Below, in pieces: positions 1 to 6,791 of a DNA stretch of 11,965 nucleotides. The stretch is taken from the NCBI GenBank assembly GCA_023428515.1, contig JAEYXI010000333.1, positions 1 to 11,965 of the forward strand. The letters run 5' to 3'. This DNA is from Pseudomonadota bacterium (GTDB taxonomy: Bacteria; Pseudomonadota; Alphaproteobacteria; Rhizobiales; Rhizobiaceae). How positions within the stretch are numbered: position 1 is the first letter of the stretch; each line of letters opens with the position of its first letter. The translations under genes were made by a program, and so were the position numbers. The notes under the pieces were generated by a model that saw only the letters and a program-made list of their open reading frames with translations, was not told the origin of the DNA and did not search any database.

Positions 1-49
1 ATGTTAGTCCTTCACCGCGACCGTGCCACGGGACCGGGGATTTGTATTT

Positions 50-787
50 ATGGCAAACGATCTTGCGAGATCAATAAAGCGAACATTGGAAGTTCTTGAG
101 TATTTTGATGAAGACCATCCCGCAGCATCGGTTGGGGAAGTATCAAGAGAACTCGGATATCCTCAATCCAGTACTTCGATACTTCTGAAGAGCTTGATGT
201 CCCTGGGATATCTCTCCTACGACGAGACCAACCGTACATATCGCCCTACATCCCGCGTTGCCCTACTGGGCCGCGGTGTCCGGCCGTATTTCTTCGGCGA
301 TGGCAGCGTCATGGCGGCCCTGAACGAGCTCAGCGAGAGAACTGGCGAACTCATCATCCTGGCCGCCCGTACAGGGCTTTCGATCCACTACATACATGTC
401 ATCCCGGCGACCAACCCGTTGCGCATGCATCTTCGCGCAGGCGCGGTCAGGCCCCTCGTAGGATCGGCCGTCGGACACCTGTTCCTGTCGGCGCTGTCGG
501 ATCCGGAAGTCGAAAACGCCATCGCGCTCAGCCTCAAGCTGAAATCGCCGGATCGTTTCGATCCCAAGGAGGTTCGGCAGGAGGTTTCGGAGATCAGGTC
601 CGCCGGCTACCTCTTGTCCACATCGACCGTCACGCCCGGCGGCGGAGTCCTGGGCATGCTGCTGCCCGGCAAGATCGACCAGGGACTTGCCATCTGCATA
701 GGCGGCGTCAAATCGGTGCTGCTCGAAAATGCCGACCGTTTTGTCGCCGATCTCCGCCAGGTGATCAAACGCATCAGCCCTGCCTGA
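50..787 (+). CDS. IclR family transcriptional regulator (copy 1)
   Basis: This is a 245-residue DNA-binding regulator of the IclR family. An N-terminal winged helix-turn-helix (about residues 8-70) has its helix-turn-helix at about 28-55, including ELGYPQSSTSILLKSLM. It is followed by the IclR effector-binding domain (about 80-245), with the typical LRMHLRAGAVRP stretch at 124-135 and TVTPGGGVLGMLL at 193-205. IclR proteins usually bind a small molecule from the pathway they control. I chose the ATG at 50 because the protein then begins MANDLARSIK, matching MAADLARSIK in the second IclR gene at 3075; a GTG at 23 would add nine residues with no counterpart. In the first 60 residues 51 are identical to that second copy. 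The first ~200 bases are visibly richer in A/T, with more A/T-ending codons, than the same part of copy 2. The promoter lies at or beyond the left edge. The effector is unknown. Confidence 0.93.
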   Translation: MANDLARSIKRTLEVLEYFDEDHPAASVGEVSRELGYPQSSTSILLKSLMSLGYLSYDETNRTYRPTSRVALLGRGVRPYFFGDGSVMAALNELSERTGELIILAARTGLSIHYIHVIPATNPLRMHLRAGAVRPLVGSAVGHLFLSALSDPEVENAIALSLKLKSPDRFDPKEVRQEVSEIRSAGYLLSTSTVTPGGGVLGMLLPGKIDQGLAICIGGVKSVLLENADRFVADLRQVIKRISPA

Positions 788-883
788 TCGCGGGCAGCGC
801 ACGGCAGCTTTCGCTTCCCAACCAAACCTCGACACGCCAGCGAGCACGACAAATACATCGCGGCCCGGCAGCTGAATCTTGCA

Positions 884-918
884 TTGCATATCCGATCCTG
901 TTAATCGGTATTCTGATG
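884..918 (+). promoter_or_regulatory. Putative promoter/operator of the SDR-ferredoxin operon (shared 35-bp element, site A)
   Basis: The 147-bp gap between the first IclR gene and the SDR gene holds a TTGCAT box (884-889), a weak -10-like GGTATT (907-912) and CTGAT at 913-917. An inverted repeat, CCGAT (892-896) and ATCGG (904-908) with a 7-base spacer, is centred on base 900. TTG, GAT, TC and CTGAT fall at the same offsets as in the elements at 5688-5722 and 9622-9656. The -35/-10 match is poor, so promoter activity is inferred mainly from the shared pattern and position. I see no other structure in the rest of the gap (788-883). Confidence 0.4.
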
Positions 919-934
919 CGAGAGTTTGGCGCCG

Positions 935-1666
935 ATGGCTGAAAACAAGGTATGTCTGATCACTGGAGGAATTCGCGGCATCGGTCTTGCGACCGGTGAG
1001 GCTTTGCGCGACGACGGGTGGACTGTCGTCCTCAGCGACCGCGATGCCGCCGATGCCGATGTCTCGGCAATCTTCGACTGCCGGGTGGCCGATGTCTCCA
1101 AGTCTGCATCCATGGATAGTCTGGTCGGAGGCGTGGTCGACCGATACGGGCGGCTGGACGGTCTCGTAAACGCCGCCGGCTACAACCAGCATCAGGCCGT
1201 CGCGGAACTGAACGACGAAACCTGGGAAAAGCTCTTCGACGTGCATCTCGGCGGGGCGCTGCGGGCCTGCAGGGCCGCGGCCGCGCCATTGCAGGCTGCG
1301 GCCGGTGCGGTGGTGAACTTCTCCTCCATCGCCGCGCGGATCGGCAGGCCAAGGCGCGGCCCCTATTCAGCCGCCAAGGCGGGCATCGAGGCTTTGACCC
1401 GCACGCTGGCGGTGGAATGGGCGCCGAGCGGCGCCCGCGTCAATGCCATCGTCCCCGGCATCGTCAACACCCGCCTCGTTCAGGAAAACATCGCGAAGGG
1501 CAACGCCGACCGCGAGAGCCTGGTGCGCTCGATACCGCTGCGTCGCATGGGCGAACCAGCCGAACTGGCCAGCGTCGTGGCGTTCCTGCTGTCGGATCGG
1601 TCGAGCTACATCACAGGTCAATCGATTGTCGTCGACGGCGGCGCGCTCGCCAACGGCGACTGGTAG
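935..1666 (+). CDS. SDR family NAD(P)-dependent oxidoreductase
   Basis: This is a 243-residue classical short-chain dehydrogenase/reductase, which oxidises an alcohol or reduces a ketone with a nicotinamide cofactor in the cytoplasm. The cofactor loop is TGGIRGIG (10-17). Asp35 at the end of the second strand favours NAD(H). NAAG lies at 79-82, and the catalytic Ser131, Tyr144 and Lys148 (YSAAK) are present. The C-terminal [15 protein letters not shown] is typical of the FabG-like group. At the position where the family usually has the tetrad Asn (VNLKG-type motif) this protein has VHLGG with His104. The ATG at 935 follows a purine-rich GCGAGAG about ten bases upstream and gives the usual family N-terminus; a TTG at 926 is less likely. 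The gene leads the operon with ferredoxin and ferredoxin reductase, so it may oxidise an alcohol made by the associated oxygenase. The substrate is unknown. Confidence 0.93.
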   Translation: MAENKVCLITGGIRGIGLATGEALRDDGWTVVLSDRDAADADVSAIFDCRVADVSKSASMDSLVGGVVDRYGRLDGLVNAAGYNQHQAVAELNDETWEKLFDVHLGGALRACRAAAAPLQAAAGAVVNFSSIAARIGRPRRGPYSAAKAGIEALTRTLAVEWAPSGARVNAIVPGIVNTRLVQENIAKGNADRESLVRSIPLRRMGEPAELASVVAFLLSDRSSYITGQSIVVDGGALANGDW

Positions 1667-1688
1667 CCGGGACTGGAGAAAGAAACCC

Positions 1689-1895
1689 ATGGCGCGCGTG
1701 AAAGTGCATATCGATCAGGTCAAATGCGTGGGCGCGGGACAGTGTGTCTTCGCCTCTCCAGAGGTTTTCGACCAGCGGGAAGAAGACGGAATCGTCGAGT
1801 TGCTGATCGATGAGCCGGACGAGGCGCTGACCGCTTCGGTGCGCAAGGCCGCCAAGCTCTGCCCGGCGCTCGCAATCGTGCTCGAGGAGCTCTGA
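1689..1895 (+). CDS. [3Fe-4S] ferredoxin, cytochrome P450-partner type
   Basis: This is a 68-residue electron carrier. The cluster motif is C13-V-G-A-G-Q-C19, with the third ligand C58 followed by Pro59 (KLCP). Ala16 stands where a [4Fe-4S] ferredoxin has its extra cysteine, so three ligands remain, as in the single [3Fe-4S] ferredoxins that serve bacterial cytochromes P450. The sequence around SPEVFDQREEDGIVELL (23-39) fits that family, and the length is normal. The ATG at 1689 has GGAGAA (1675-1680) at good spacing, and the gene starts 22 bases after the SDR stop. The reductase gene begins three bases after this stop, with its ribosome-binding GAGGAG (1884-1889) inside the ferredoxin end, so the two are probably co-translated partners. 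No P450 or Rieske oxygenase is in the window, so the electron acceptor is unknown. Confidence 0.93.
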   Translation: MARVKVHIDQVKCVGAGQCVFASPEVFDQREEDGIVELLIDEPDEALTASVRKAAKLCPALAIVLEEL

Positions 1896-1898
1896 CCG

Positions 1899-3035
1899 GT
1901 GGTCGATCGCGTCGCCATCGTCGGGGCGTCGGCAGCTGGACTGGCGGTGGCGGAGACGCTCCGCGAAGAAGGGTTCGGAGGCGCCATAACGATGGTCGGC
2001 GCCGAGCAGCGCGCGTTCTACGATCGGCCACCGCTGTCGAAAGAAGACATTTCATCCGACAATGCGAAGCTCTCGCTGCGGCCGGGCGGACATGACGATC
2101 TCGATATCGACCTGCGCCTCGGGGTGGCGGCGACCGGTCTCGACCTGGGCAACCGGCGGCTGACGCTCTCGGACGCGACCGCGGTCGACTACAATGCGCT
2201 TGTGATCGCCACCGGCGTCGACGCCATCAACCTGCCCGGCGGTCGTTCCCTGCGCACGCTGGATGAAGCCGTCGGCATTGCGGCAGCGCTCGATATGGCG
2301 CGCAGCGTGGTCGTGATCGGCGCCGGCGTGCTTGGCGGCGAACTGGCCGCGCTCGCGGCGACGAAGGGCCGTTCCGTTGTCCTGCTCGATGCATTGCTTG
2401 CGCCCATGATCGATCGGGTCGGTTCGGTGGTGGGCGCTCGCCTGGCGTCGCTTCACAAATCGCATGGCGTGGAGGCCCACTATGGAGTTTACGTCGCCGG
2501 AATCGCCGATCGCGCCGCCGGCGGTAAGTCCGTCTCGCTGAGCGACGGCCGAATGTTCGATGCCGACCTGGTCCTGGTAGCGATCGGGGCGCGGCCGGCG
2601 GTCAGCTGGCTGAGAGGCAGCGGCGTGCCGCTGGACAATGGCGTTGTCTGCGACGCCTACTGCCGCACGGTTCCGGATGTCTACGCGGCCGGCGATGTGG
2701 CCAACTGGTTCAATCCGCGTTTTGGCCGGCAGATGCGCATCGAGCACCGCATGAACGCCACGGAGCAAGGCATGGCGGTGGCGGCCAACATTCTGGGGCG
2801 CGAGGAGGAGTTCTCGCCAATTCCCTACTTCTGGACCGATCTCTACGACGTGAAGATCCAGGTCCACGGCATGATCGGCGCTTCGCTGGATACGCATACG
2901 GTCGCCGGCGATCCGGAGGCCGGCAACTTCGTCCTGGCCTATTGCCGGGACGGTATCGTTGAAGGCGTTCTGGGCTGGAACATGCCGGGAGAGACGCGAC
3001 GGGCGCGTGGGCTGATCGGAAATCCGCGGCCTTAA
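1899..3035 (+). CDS. FAD-dependent NAD(P)H:ferredoxin reductase
   Basis: This 378-residue flavoprotein belongs to the pyridine nucleotide-disulphide oxidoreductase fold, in the putidaredoxin/rhodocoxin reductase group. It would pass electrons from NAD(P)H through FAD to the ferredoxin encoded just upstream. The FAD dinucleotide loop is GASAAG (9-14), the group hallmark YDRPPLSKE lies at 41-49, and ATG at 104-106. The NAD(P) loop is GAGVLG (141-146), and the second FAD motif is VYAAGDVA (261-268). A C-terminal reductase domain carries PYFWTDLYDVKIQVHG (309-324). In the segment IEHRMNATEQG (281-291) Arg284 replaces the Trp usually found after the His. The length is a little under the usual ~400 residues. 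The start is GTG at 1899, three bases after the ferredoxin stop; a ribosome-binding GAGGAG lies at 1884-1889. Confidence 0.93.
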   Translation: MVDRVAIVGASAAGLAVAETLREEGFGGAITMVGAEQRAFYDRPPLSKEDISSDNAKLSLRPGGHDDLDIDLRLGVAATGLDLGNRRLTLSDATAVDYNALVIATGVDAINLPGGRSLRTLDEAVGIAAALDMARSVVVIGAGVLGGELAALAATKGRSVVLLDALLAPMIDRVGSVVGARLASLHKSHGVEAHYGVYVAGIADRAAGGKSVSLSDGRMFDADLVLVAIGARPAVSWLRGSGVPLDNGVVCDAYCRTVPDVYAAGDVANWFNPRFGRQMRIEHRMNATEQGMAVAANILGREEEFSPIPYFWTDLYDVKIQVHGMIGASLDTHTVAGDPEAGNFVLAYCRDGIVEGVLGWNMPGETRRARGLIGNPRP

Positions 3036-3074
3036 TATCGCCAGTGGCCGAGATGCCGCAGCGGTGAGGAAAGA

Positions 3075-3836
3075 ATGGCAGCAGACCTGGCGCGATCGAT
3101 CAAGCGGACGTTGGAAGTGCTGGAATATTTCGACGAGGAGCATCCGAGCACCTCGGTGACCGAGATATCGCGTGAACTTGGATATCCTCAGTCGAGCACT
3201 TCCATCCTGCTGAAGAGCCTGATGACGCTCGGCTATCTGACCTATGACGAGAAGACGCGCGCCTATCGTCCCACGGCCCGCGTCGGATTGATCGGCCGCA
3301 GCATCCGGCCATACCTTTTCGGCGACGGCAACTTGATGGGCGCGCTCGAGGAGGTCAGCGATAAGACCGGTGAGCTGATCTTCCTTGCCACCCGCGTCGG
3401 GCTGTCGATCCACTACATCCACGTCATCCCGGCCCGCAATCCGCTGCGCATGCATTTGCGCGCCGGAGCCGTACGCATGGCTGCCGGCTCGCCCACCGGC
3501 TACCTTTTCCTGGCCTCGCTGCCCGACGAGGAGGTCGCGGTCCTGGTCGAACGCACCCGCAACCTGCCGGGAGCCGGGGAATCGATCGACCTCGACCATG
3601 TGATGAAGGAACTGCGCAAGATCCGCAGGCAGGGATACGTGTTGTCGGACAAGACCGTTACCCCCGGCGGCGGCGTGCTGGCGATGCTGCTGCCGCACGA
3701 GCTCGAGGGCCAACAGCTTGCGCTTTGCCTGGGCGGCGTCGGTACGGTGGTCCTGAGCAATGAGGATCGATTTGCCGAAATCATCCGGGCGGCTATTGCC
3801 CGCCATATTCCGTCGAACCGGGAGCAACTGGCCTGA
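3075..3836 (+). CDS. IclR family transcriptional regulator (copy 2)
   Basis: This 253-residue IclR regulator is a close paralogue of the one at 50-787. The winged-helix domain (about 8-70) is nearly the same; residues 32-50, which include the recognition helix, are identical in the two proteins. The effector domain (about 80-245) keeps IHYIHVIPARNPLRMHLRAG and TVTPGGGVLAMLL, but differs most between about 150 and 180, where a ligand or dimer contact could vary. The C-terminus is eight residues longer than copy 1. The ATG at 3075 follows GTGAGGAAAGA. Only 39 bases separate it from the reductase stop and I see no promoter there, so it is probably the last gene of the SDR-ferredoxin-reductase operon. 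Its stop lies six bases from the stop of the converging FAH-type gene. Confidence 0.94.
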   Translation: MAADLARSIKRTLEVLEYFDEEHPSTSVTEISRELGYPQSSTSILLKSLMTLGYLTYDEKTRAYRPTARVGLIGRSIRPYLFGDGNLMGALEEVSDKTGELIFLATRVGLSIHYIHVIPARNPLRMHLRAGAVRMAAGSPTGYLFLASLPDEEVAVLVERTRNLPGAGESIDLDHVMKELRKIRRQGYVLSDKTVTPGGGVLAMLLPHELEGQQLALCLGGVGTVVLSNEDRFAEIIRAAIARHIPSNREQLA

Positions 3837-3842
3837 GACCGG

Positions 3843-4775
3843 TCAGCTGTCGACCACCGGATTGACCAGCGCACCGATCGAACCGATCGAGGCAGTCGCC
3901 GTCTGGCCGGGCCGCAGGTAGAACTTCTCCGGTTCGGGACGCGCCAAGGCGACACCCGAGGGTGTGCCGGTGATGATGATGTCGCCCGGCTCCAGTCCCA
4001 TGGACGACCAGTACGAGATCAGTCGCGCGACCGTGAATATCATGTCGGAAGTGTTTGCCTGCTGGCGCACGTCGCCATCGACAGTGAGCTTCACCTCGAG
4101 CGCCTGCGGATCGGGTATCTCGTCGGCCGTGACCAGCCAGGGACCCATCGGCGCGAAGCCCGGAAAATTCTTGGCTTTGACGATGCCGATCTGCGCTTCC
4201 ATCTCGCGGCGCTGAATGCCGCGCGCGCCGACGTCGTTGCAGATCGTGTAGCCGGCGACATGGGCGAGCGCATCGGCCTCGCCGACATTCAGCGCCGGGC
4301 TGCCGATGACGACGGCCAGTTCGACCTCGTAGTCGATGTCGTCGTGTCCGGCAGGAATGCGGATAGGATCCCCATGGGCTGACAGCGAAGACGGGTACTT
4401 CGCGAAGGCCGACGGAAACTCGGGGATGCTGACCACTTTTCCGCGCTTGGCCCAAAGTTCCTGGCCCTCGCGAACGTGATCCATGTAGTTGCGCCCGACC
4501 GCGATGATCTTGCCCGGTCGCGGTATGGGCGGCGCCAGCCGCCATCCATGTGGGACAGATTGAAAACGTGCGCTCGCGCTTTGAACAAGCCCCCGCAGCG
4601 CGGCCTGGACGCCCGGCAGCAGCCAGAGATTGTCCGCCGGCTGCTCAAGCGCGCCGCGGATTGCGGGAGCGAGATCGGCGAAGCCAGCCACGTCGCGCAA
4701 CAATGCGACCTGGCCGTCATCACCTGCCAAAGCGAGGGCATAGTCGCCCTCGCGCCGGAGCATCGTGATCTTCAT
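3843..4775 (-). CDS. Fumarylacetoacetate hydrolase family protein
   Basis: This is a 310-residue FAH-superfamily enzyme, a group that cleaves or hydrates C-C bonds in 2-oxo acids and acylpyruvates during breakdown of aromatic and related compounds. The N-terminal ~85 residues form the small FAH N-domain. The catalytic core then shows GRNYMDH with His100 and Glu103 (the His-Glu pair seen in FAHD1-type members). Metal ligands Glu150 and Glu152 lie in DYEVELAVVIG, and Asp181 in ICNDVGAR. KNFPGFAPMGPW lies at 202-213 and ITGTPSGVA at 268-276. All expected metal ligands are present, so the enzyme should be active. It lies 7 bases downstream of the cupin gene on the same strand, with only a weak ribosome-binding site of its own, so it is probably translated from the cupin transcript. 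The exact reaction (acylpyruvate hydrolase, decarboxylase or hydratase) cannot be decided from sequence. Confidence 0.93.
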   Translation of the reverse strand: MKITMLRREGDYALALAGDDGQVALLRDVAGFADLAPAIRGALEQPADNLWLLPGVQAALRGLVQSASARFQSVPHGWRLAPPIPRPGKIIAVGRNYMDHVREGQELWAKRGKVVSIPEFPSAFAKYPSSLSAHGDPIRIPAGHDDIDYEVELAVVIGSPALNVGEADALAHVAGYTICNDVGARGIQRREMEAQIGIVKAKNFPGFAPMGPWLVTADEIPDPQALEVKLTVDGDVRQQANTSDMIFTVARLISYWSSMGLEPGDIIITGTPSGVALARPEPEKFYLRPGQTATASIGSIGALVNPVVDS

Positions 4776-4782
4776 GGGACGG

Positions 4783-5658
4783 CTAGTACAGCTGATAGGG
4801 AACCGTCTCGCCTTGCGGGCTCCAGGCCACGATCAGCAGCTCGGTGTCCGTCTTGGCGCGGAACGGCCCATGGTCGTCGCCGCTCGGCAGCATGAAATAG
4901 GAGAGCGAATCGTATTCCTTGCCGTCGTACTCCGCCTCTCCCTTCAGCAGGAACACGGCGCGGTGGCCCACCGGCTTGCCTGCCGGCAATGCGCTGCCCG
5001 CATCGATCCGTGCCATTTTCAGGTTCGGGCCGGTCTCGAAGAAGTAAGCGAGGTGACGCGTCTTCAGGCCCTTCTGGGTCTCGTGCGGCACCCACGGGTA
5101 GGAGTTCGACCGCATCACCACATAGCTGTTGAGGCGGGACTTCGGATATTCGATCTTGGTGCCGGTGATCTTCTCGAGGATTGCCTCGTAGGCGTCGCGA
5201 TTGCGGCCATCCGCGAAAGTGTAGACGCCTTCCTCGAACTTGCCGGTCTTGGCCAGCTCACGCTGCGCGTCCACCACCTCTTCCGGTTCCGGATAGGGAA
5301 TGCCGGATGGGCCTTCGAACTGGATGTCGGCGAAGTGCAGTTTCTGATTGTCGTCGGTGGGCATCGGCTTGATGGGGCCGTAATAGGCACCCTCGGGGAT
5401 ATAGAGACAGTCGCCGGCCTCGTAGATTTCCTTGTCGTACTTCATCTTGCCCGACAGGACGAAGCGGACCTGCTGGAACGTATGGCGGTGCCGGGGCGAA
5501 TGGTAATACGGCTCCGCATGAAGGCTTCCGATACGGGCGCCGATCTTGCGCTCCTTGTCGAAGAACCCCTGATAGCGCTGGTTGTACCCAGGCCGCACGC
5601 CGATATCCACCCAAGGCAGATCCGCCTCCCTAACTCCGGCCGGCATGTGGATCGTCAT
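4783..5658 (-). CDS. Cupin domain-containing protein with two cupin folds
   Basis: This is a 291-residue protein with two beta-barrel (cupin) segments. The first (about 45-110) has cupin motif 1 as PRHRHTFQQVRFVLSG, with His57 and His59 and Gln62/Gln63 in place of the usual Glu. Its motif 2, GDCLYIPEGAYYG (82-94), has Tyr where the third His normally sits. The second segment (about 210-285) lacks the HxH pair in motif 1 but has LPSGDDHGPF (257-266), keeping His263. The metal site is therefore not canonical in either half. The protein may be a dioxygenase or isomerase with an unusual site, or a binding protein without metal. The ATG at 5658 follows a very good GGAGGAG (5664-5670) five bases away. 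It is the first gene of a two-gene operon with the FAH-type hydrolase, which suggests a role in the same ring- or chain-cleavage step. No specific family name is claimed. Confidence 0.85.
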   Translation of the reverse strand: MTIHMPAGVREADLPWVDIGVRPGYNQRYQGFFDKERKIGARIGSLHAEPYYHSPRHRHTFQQVRFVLSGKMKYDKEIYEAGDCLYIPEGAYYGPIKPMPTDDNQKLHFADIQFEGPSGIPYPEPEEVVDAQRELAKTGKFEEGVYTFADGRNRDAYEAILEKITGTKIEYPKSRLNSYVVMRSNSYPWVPHETQKGLKTRHLAYFFETGPNLKMARIDAGSALPAGKPVGHRAVFLLKGEAEYDGKEYDSLSYFMLPSGDDHGPFRAKTDTELLIVAWSPQGETVPYQLY

Positions 5659-5685
5659 AACAACTCCTCCTGGTAGACATCTCGA

Positions 5686-5698
5686 TAAATCAGATTTA
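5686..5698. repeat. 13-bp palindrome in the cupin/AbrB divergent region
   Basis: TAAATC-A-GATTTA is a perfect inverted repeat with a single central base. It lies in the 113-bp gap between the divergent cupin and AbrB-type genes and overlaps the inferred -10 end of the reverse promoter at 5688-5722. A regulator binding here could cover both divergent promoters. It could also be a chance palindrome in an A/T-rich stretch. Confidence 0.45.
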
Positions 5699-5722
5699 CG
5701 ATACTTAAAATCACAAAGTCAA
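5688..5722 (-). promoter_or_regulatory. Putative promoter/operator of the cupin-FAH operon (shared 35-bp element, site B)
   Basis: On the reverse strand, TTGACT (5722-5717) is a good -35 box, followed after 17 bases by GTAAAT (5699-5694) as a weak -10 and CTGAT at 5693-5689. A dyad centred on base 5706 pairs TTTGTGAT (5717-5710) with ATCGTAAA (5702-5695) at 6 of 8 positions. Gapless alignment with the element at 9622-9656 gives 22 of 35 identical bases. It lies 30 bases upstream of the cupin start codon, with the GGAGGAG ribosome-binding site in between. It may also affect the divergent AbrB-type gene, for which I see no clear promoter of its own. Confidence 0.5.
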
Positions 5723-5771
5723 TGGCAGCGCGCCCTGTCTTGTCGTGATGCGACTGCAGTTCGAGGGCAGA

Positions 5772-6791
5772 ATGCGCGTCTGGTTGAACTTCCTCACCAC
5801 CATGATTGTCGCCGGTTTGGGCGCTCTTCTCGCCAACTGGATGGGCGTCGTCGGGGGCTGGTTGATCGGCGCCCTGGTCGCCACCCTCGTCGCCGGCCGG
5901 CTGGGCCTGCCGATCGGCATGCCGTGGGCCGTGCGGTCGGTGGCGCTGGCCTTCGCCGGGATCATGACGGGCGCGACCATCACGGCGGAAACGATGGGGA
6001 CTGCAGCCGAGCTAAGCTGGACGGTCGCCGGCCTGCTGCTGCTCACCCTCGCGGTGATGATATCGTCCTATTTCGCACACCGCCTGATCTGGGGCAGCAG
6101 CGAGTCCACCGCCTTCTACAGTTCCTGGCCTGGCAATACGATCCTGGCCTTCGTGGCCGCTGAAAAGAGCAAGGCGGATCTCGACCGCGTCGTCTTCGTC
6201 CAGTCGGCCCGCTTGATCATACTGGTTGTGCTTCTGCCGCTGATGATCAGCGCCTTCCATCCGGTCGTCCGGCCCGACACCGGGCGTTTCGATCTTCAAC
6301 TCGCCATCGCGGCGTTAAGCGCCCTGCCCTTCATGTGGCTGGCGCCGCGCTGGCGCATTCTCGGAGGCGAGATGTTCTTCACCGCGATCTTCATCGGCGC
6401 CCTGACCTATGCCGGCGTCCTGAACGTCGCCATCCCGGCGGTGGCGGTCGACTTCTTCCAGGTCATCGTCGGCGCCTTCATCGCCATCAACCTGGCCCGC
6501 TGCAACATGGCGTCGCTGCGGGCGGCTGCCTGGCCGGCGGCGGTGGGCGCGACCATCGGCGGGCTGCTCACCTTCGCCTTCGCCCTGCCCATTGCAGCAT
6601 TGCTCGAGATGAATCCCGCGGCTCTCATCCTCGCCTATGCGCCGGGCGGGGCGGAGCCGATGATTCTCCTCTCCTCGGTGTTCGGCGTCGACCCGGGCTT
6701 CGTCGGCATCCACCACACGATCCGCCTGATCGGCCTCACCATGGTGTTTCCTCTCTTGGCTCGCTTCGTGGGCCCGAGCATGGGGCAATGA
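5772..6791 (+). CDS. AbrB family (PF05145) integral membrane protein
   Basis: This is a 339-residue, very hydrophobic protein with roughly ten membrane segments, of the family often labelled 'AbrB family transcriptional regulator' or 'ammonia monooxygenase'. Those names are misleading: nothing here resembles a DNA-binding protein, and a role in transport or export is more plausible. The family's internal duplication is visible. SSWPGNTILAF (118-128) with QSARLIILVVLLPLM (144-158) in the first half matches AYAPGGAEPMI (289-299) with HTIRLIGLTMVFPLL (315-329) in the second. The ATG at 5772 has GAGGG (5763-5767) just upstream; GTG at 5745 or ATG at 5748 would add up to nine residues without a good ribosome-binding site. 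It is divergent from the cupin gene and its stop overlaps the next start (ATGA), so the EthD-like protein is translationally coupled. Confidence 0.9.
   Translation: MRVWLNFLTTMIVAGLGALLANWMGVVGGWLIGALVATLVAGRLGLPIGMPWAVRSVALAFAGIMTGATITAETMGTAAELSWTVAGLLLLTLAVMISSYFAHRLIWGSSESTAFYSSWPGNTILAFVAAEKSKADLDRVVFVQSARLIILVVLLPLMISAFHPVVRPDTGRFDLQLAIAALSALPFMWLAPRWRILGGEMFFTAIFIGALTYAGVLNVAIPAVAVDFFQVIVGAFIAINLARCNMASLRAAAWPAAVGATIGGLLTFAFALPIAALLEMNPAALILAYAPGGAEPMILLSSVFGVDPGFVGIHHTIRLIGLTMVFPLLARFVGPSMGQ

Noticed and set aside
263..1246. 327-codon reverse open frame over the first IclR and SDR genes
   Set aside because: It is a shadow of real genes. Its similarity to the reverse frame at 2052-3827 only mirrors the similarity of the two IclR genes.
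2052..3827. Long (591-codon) open frame on the reverse strand across the reductase and second IclR gene
   Set aside because: It is antisense to two well-supported genes, is rich in Arg, His, Asp and Gln as expected of a GC-rich shadow frame, and shows no recognisable domain or ribosome-binding site.
3837..3844. GACCGGTC palindrome between the converging IclR and FAH genes as a terminator
   Set aside because: It is a short perfect palindrome with no loop and no T-run, and it lies across the stop codons, so it cannot form a proper hairpin.
4765..5676. 303-codon forward open frame over the cupin gene
   Set aside because: It is antisense to the cupin gene, which has a strong GGAGGAG leader and clear cupin motifs; the forward frame resembles nothing.
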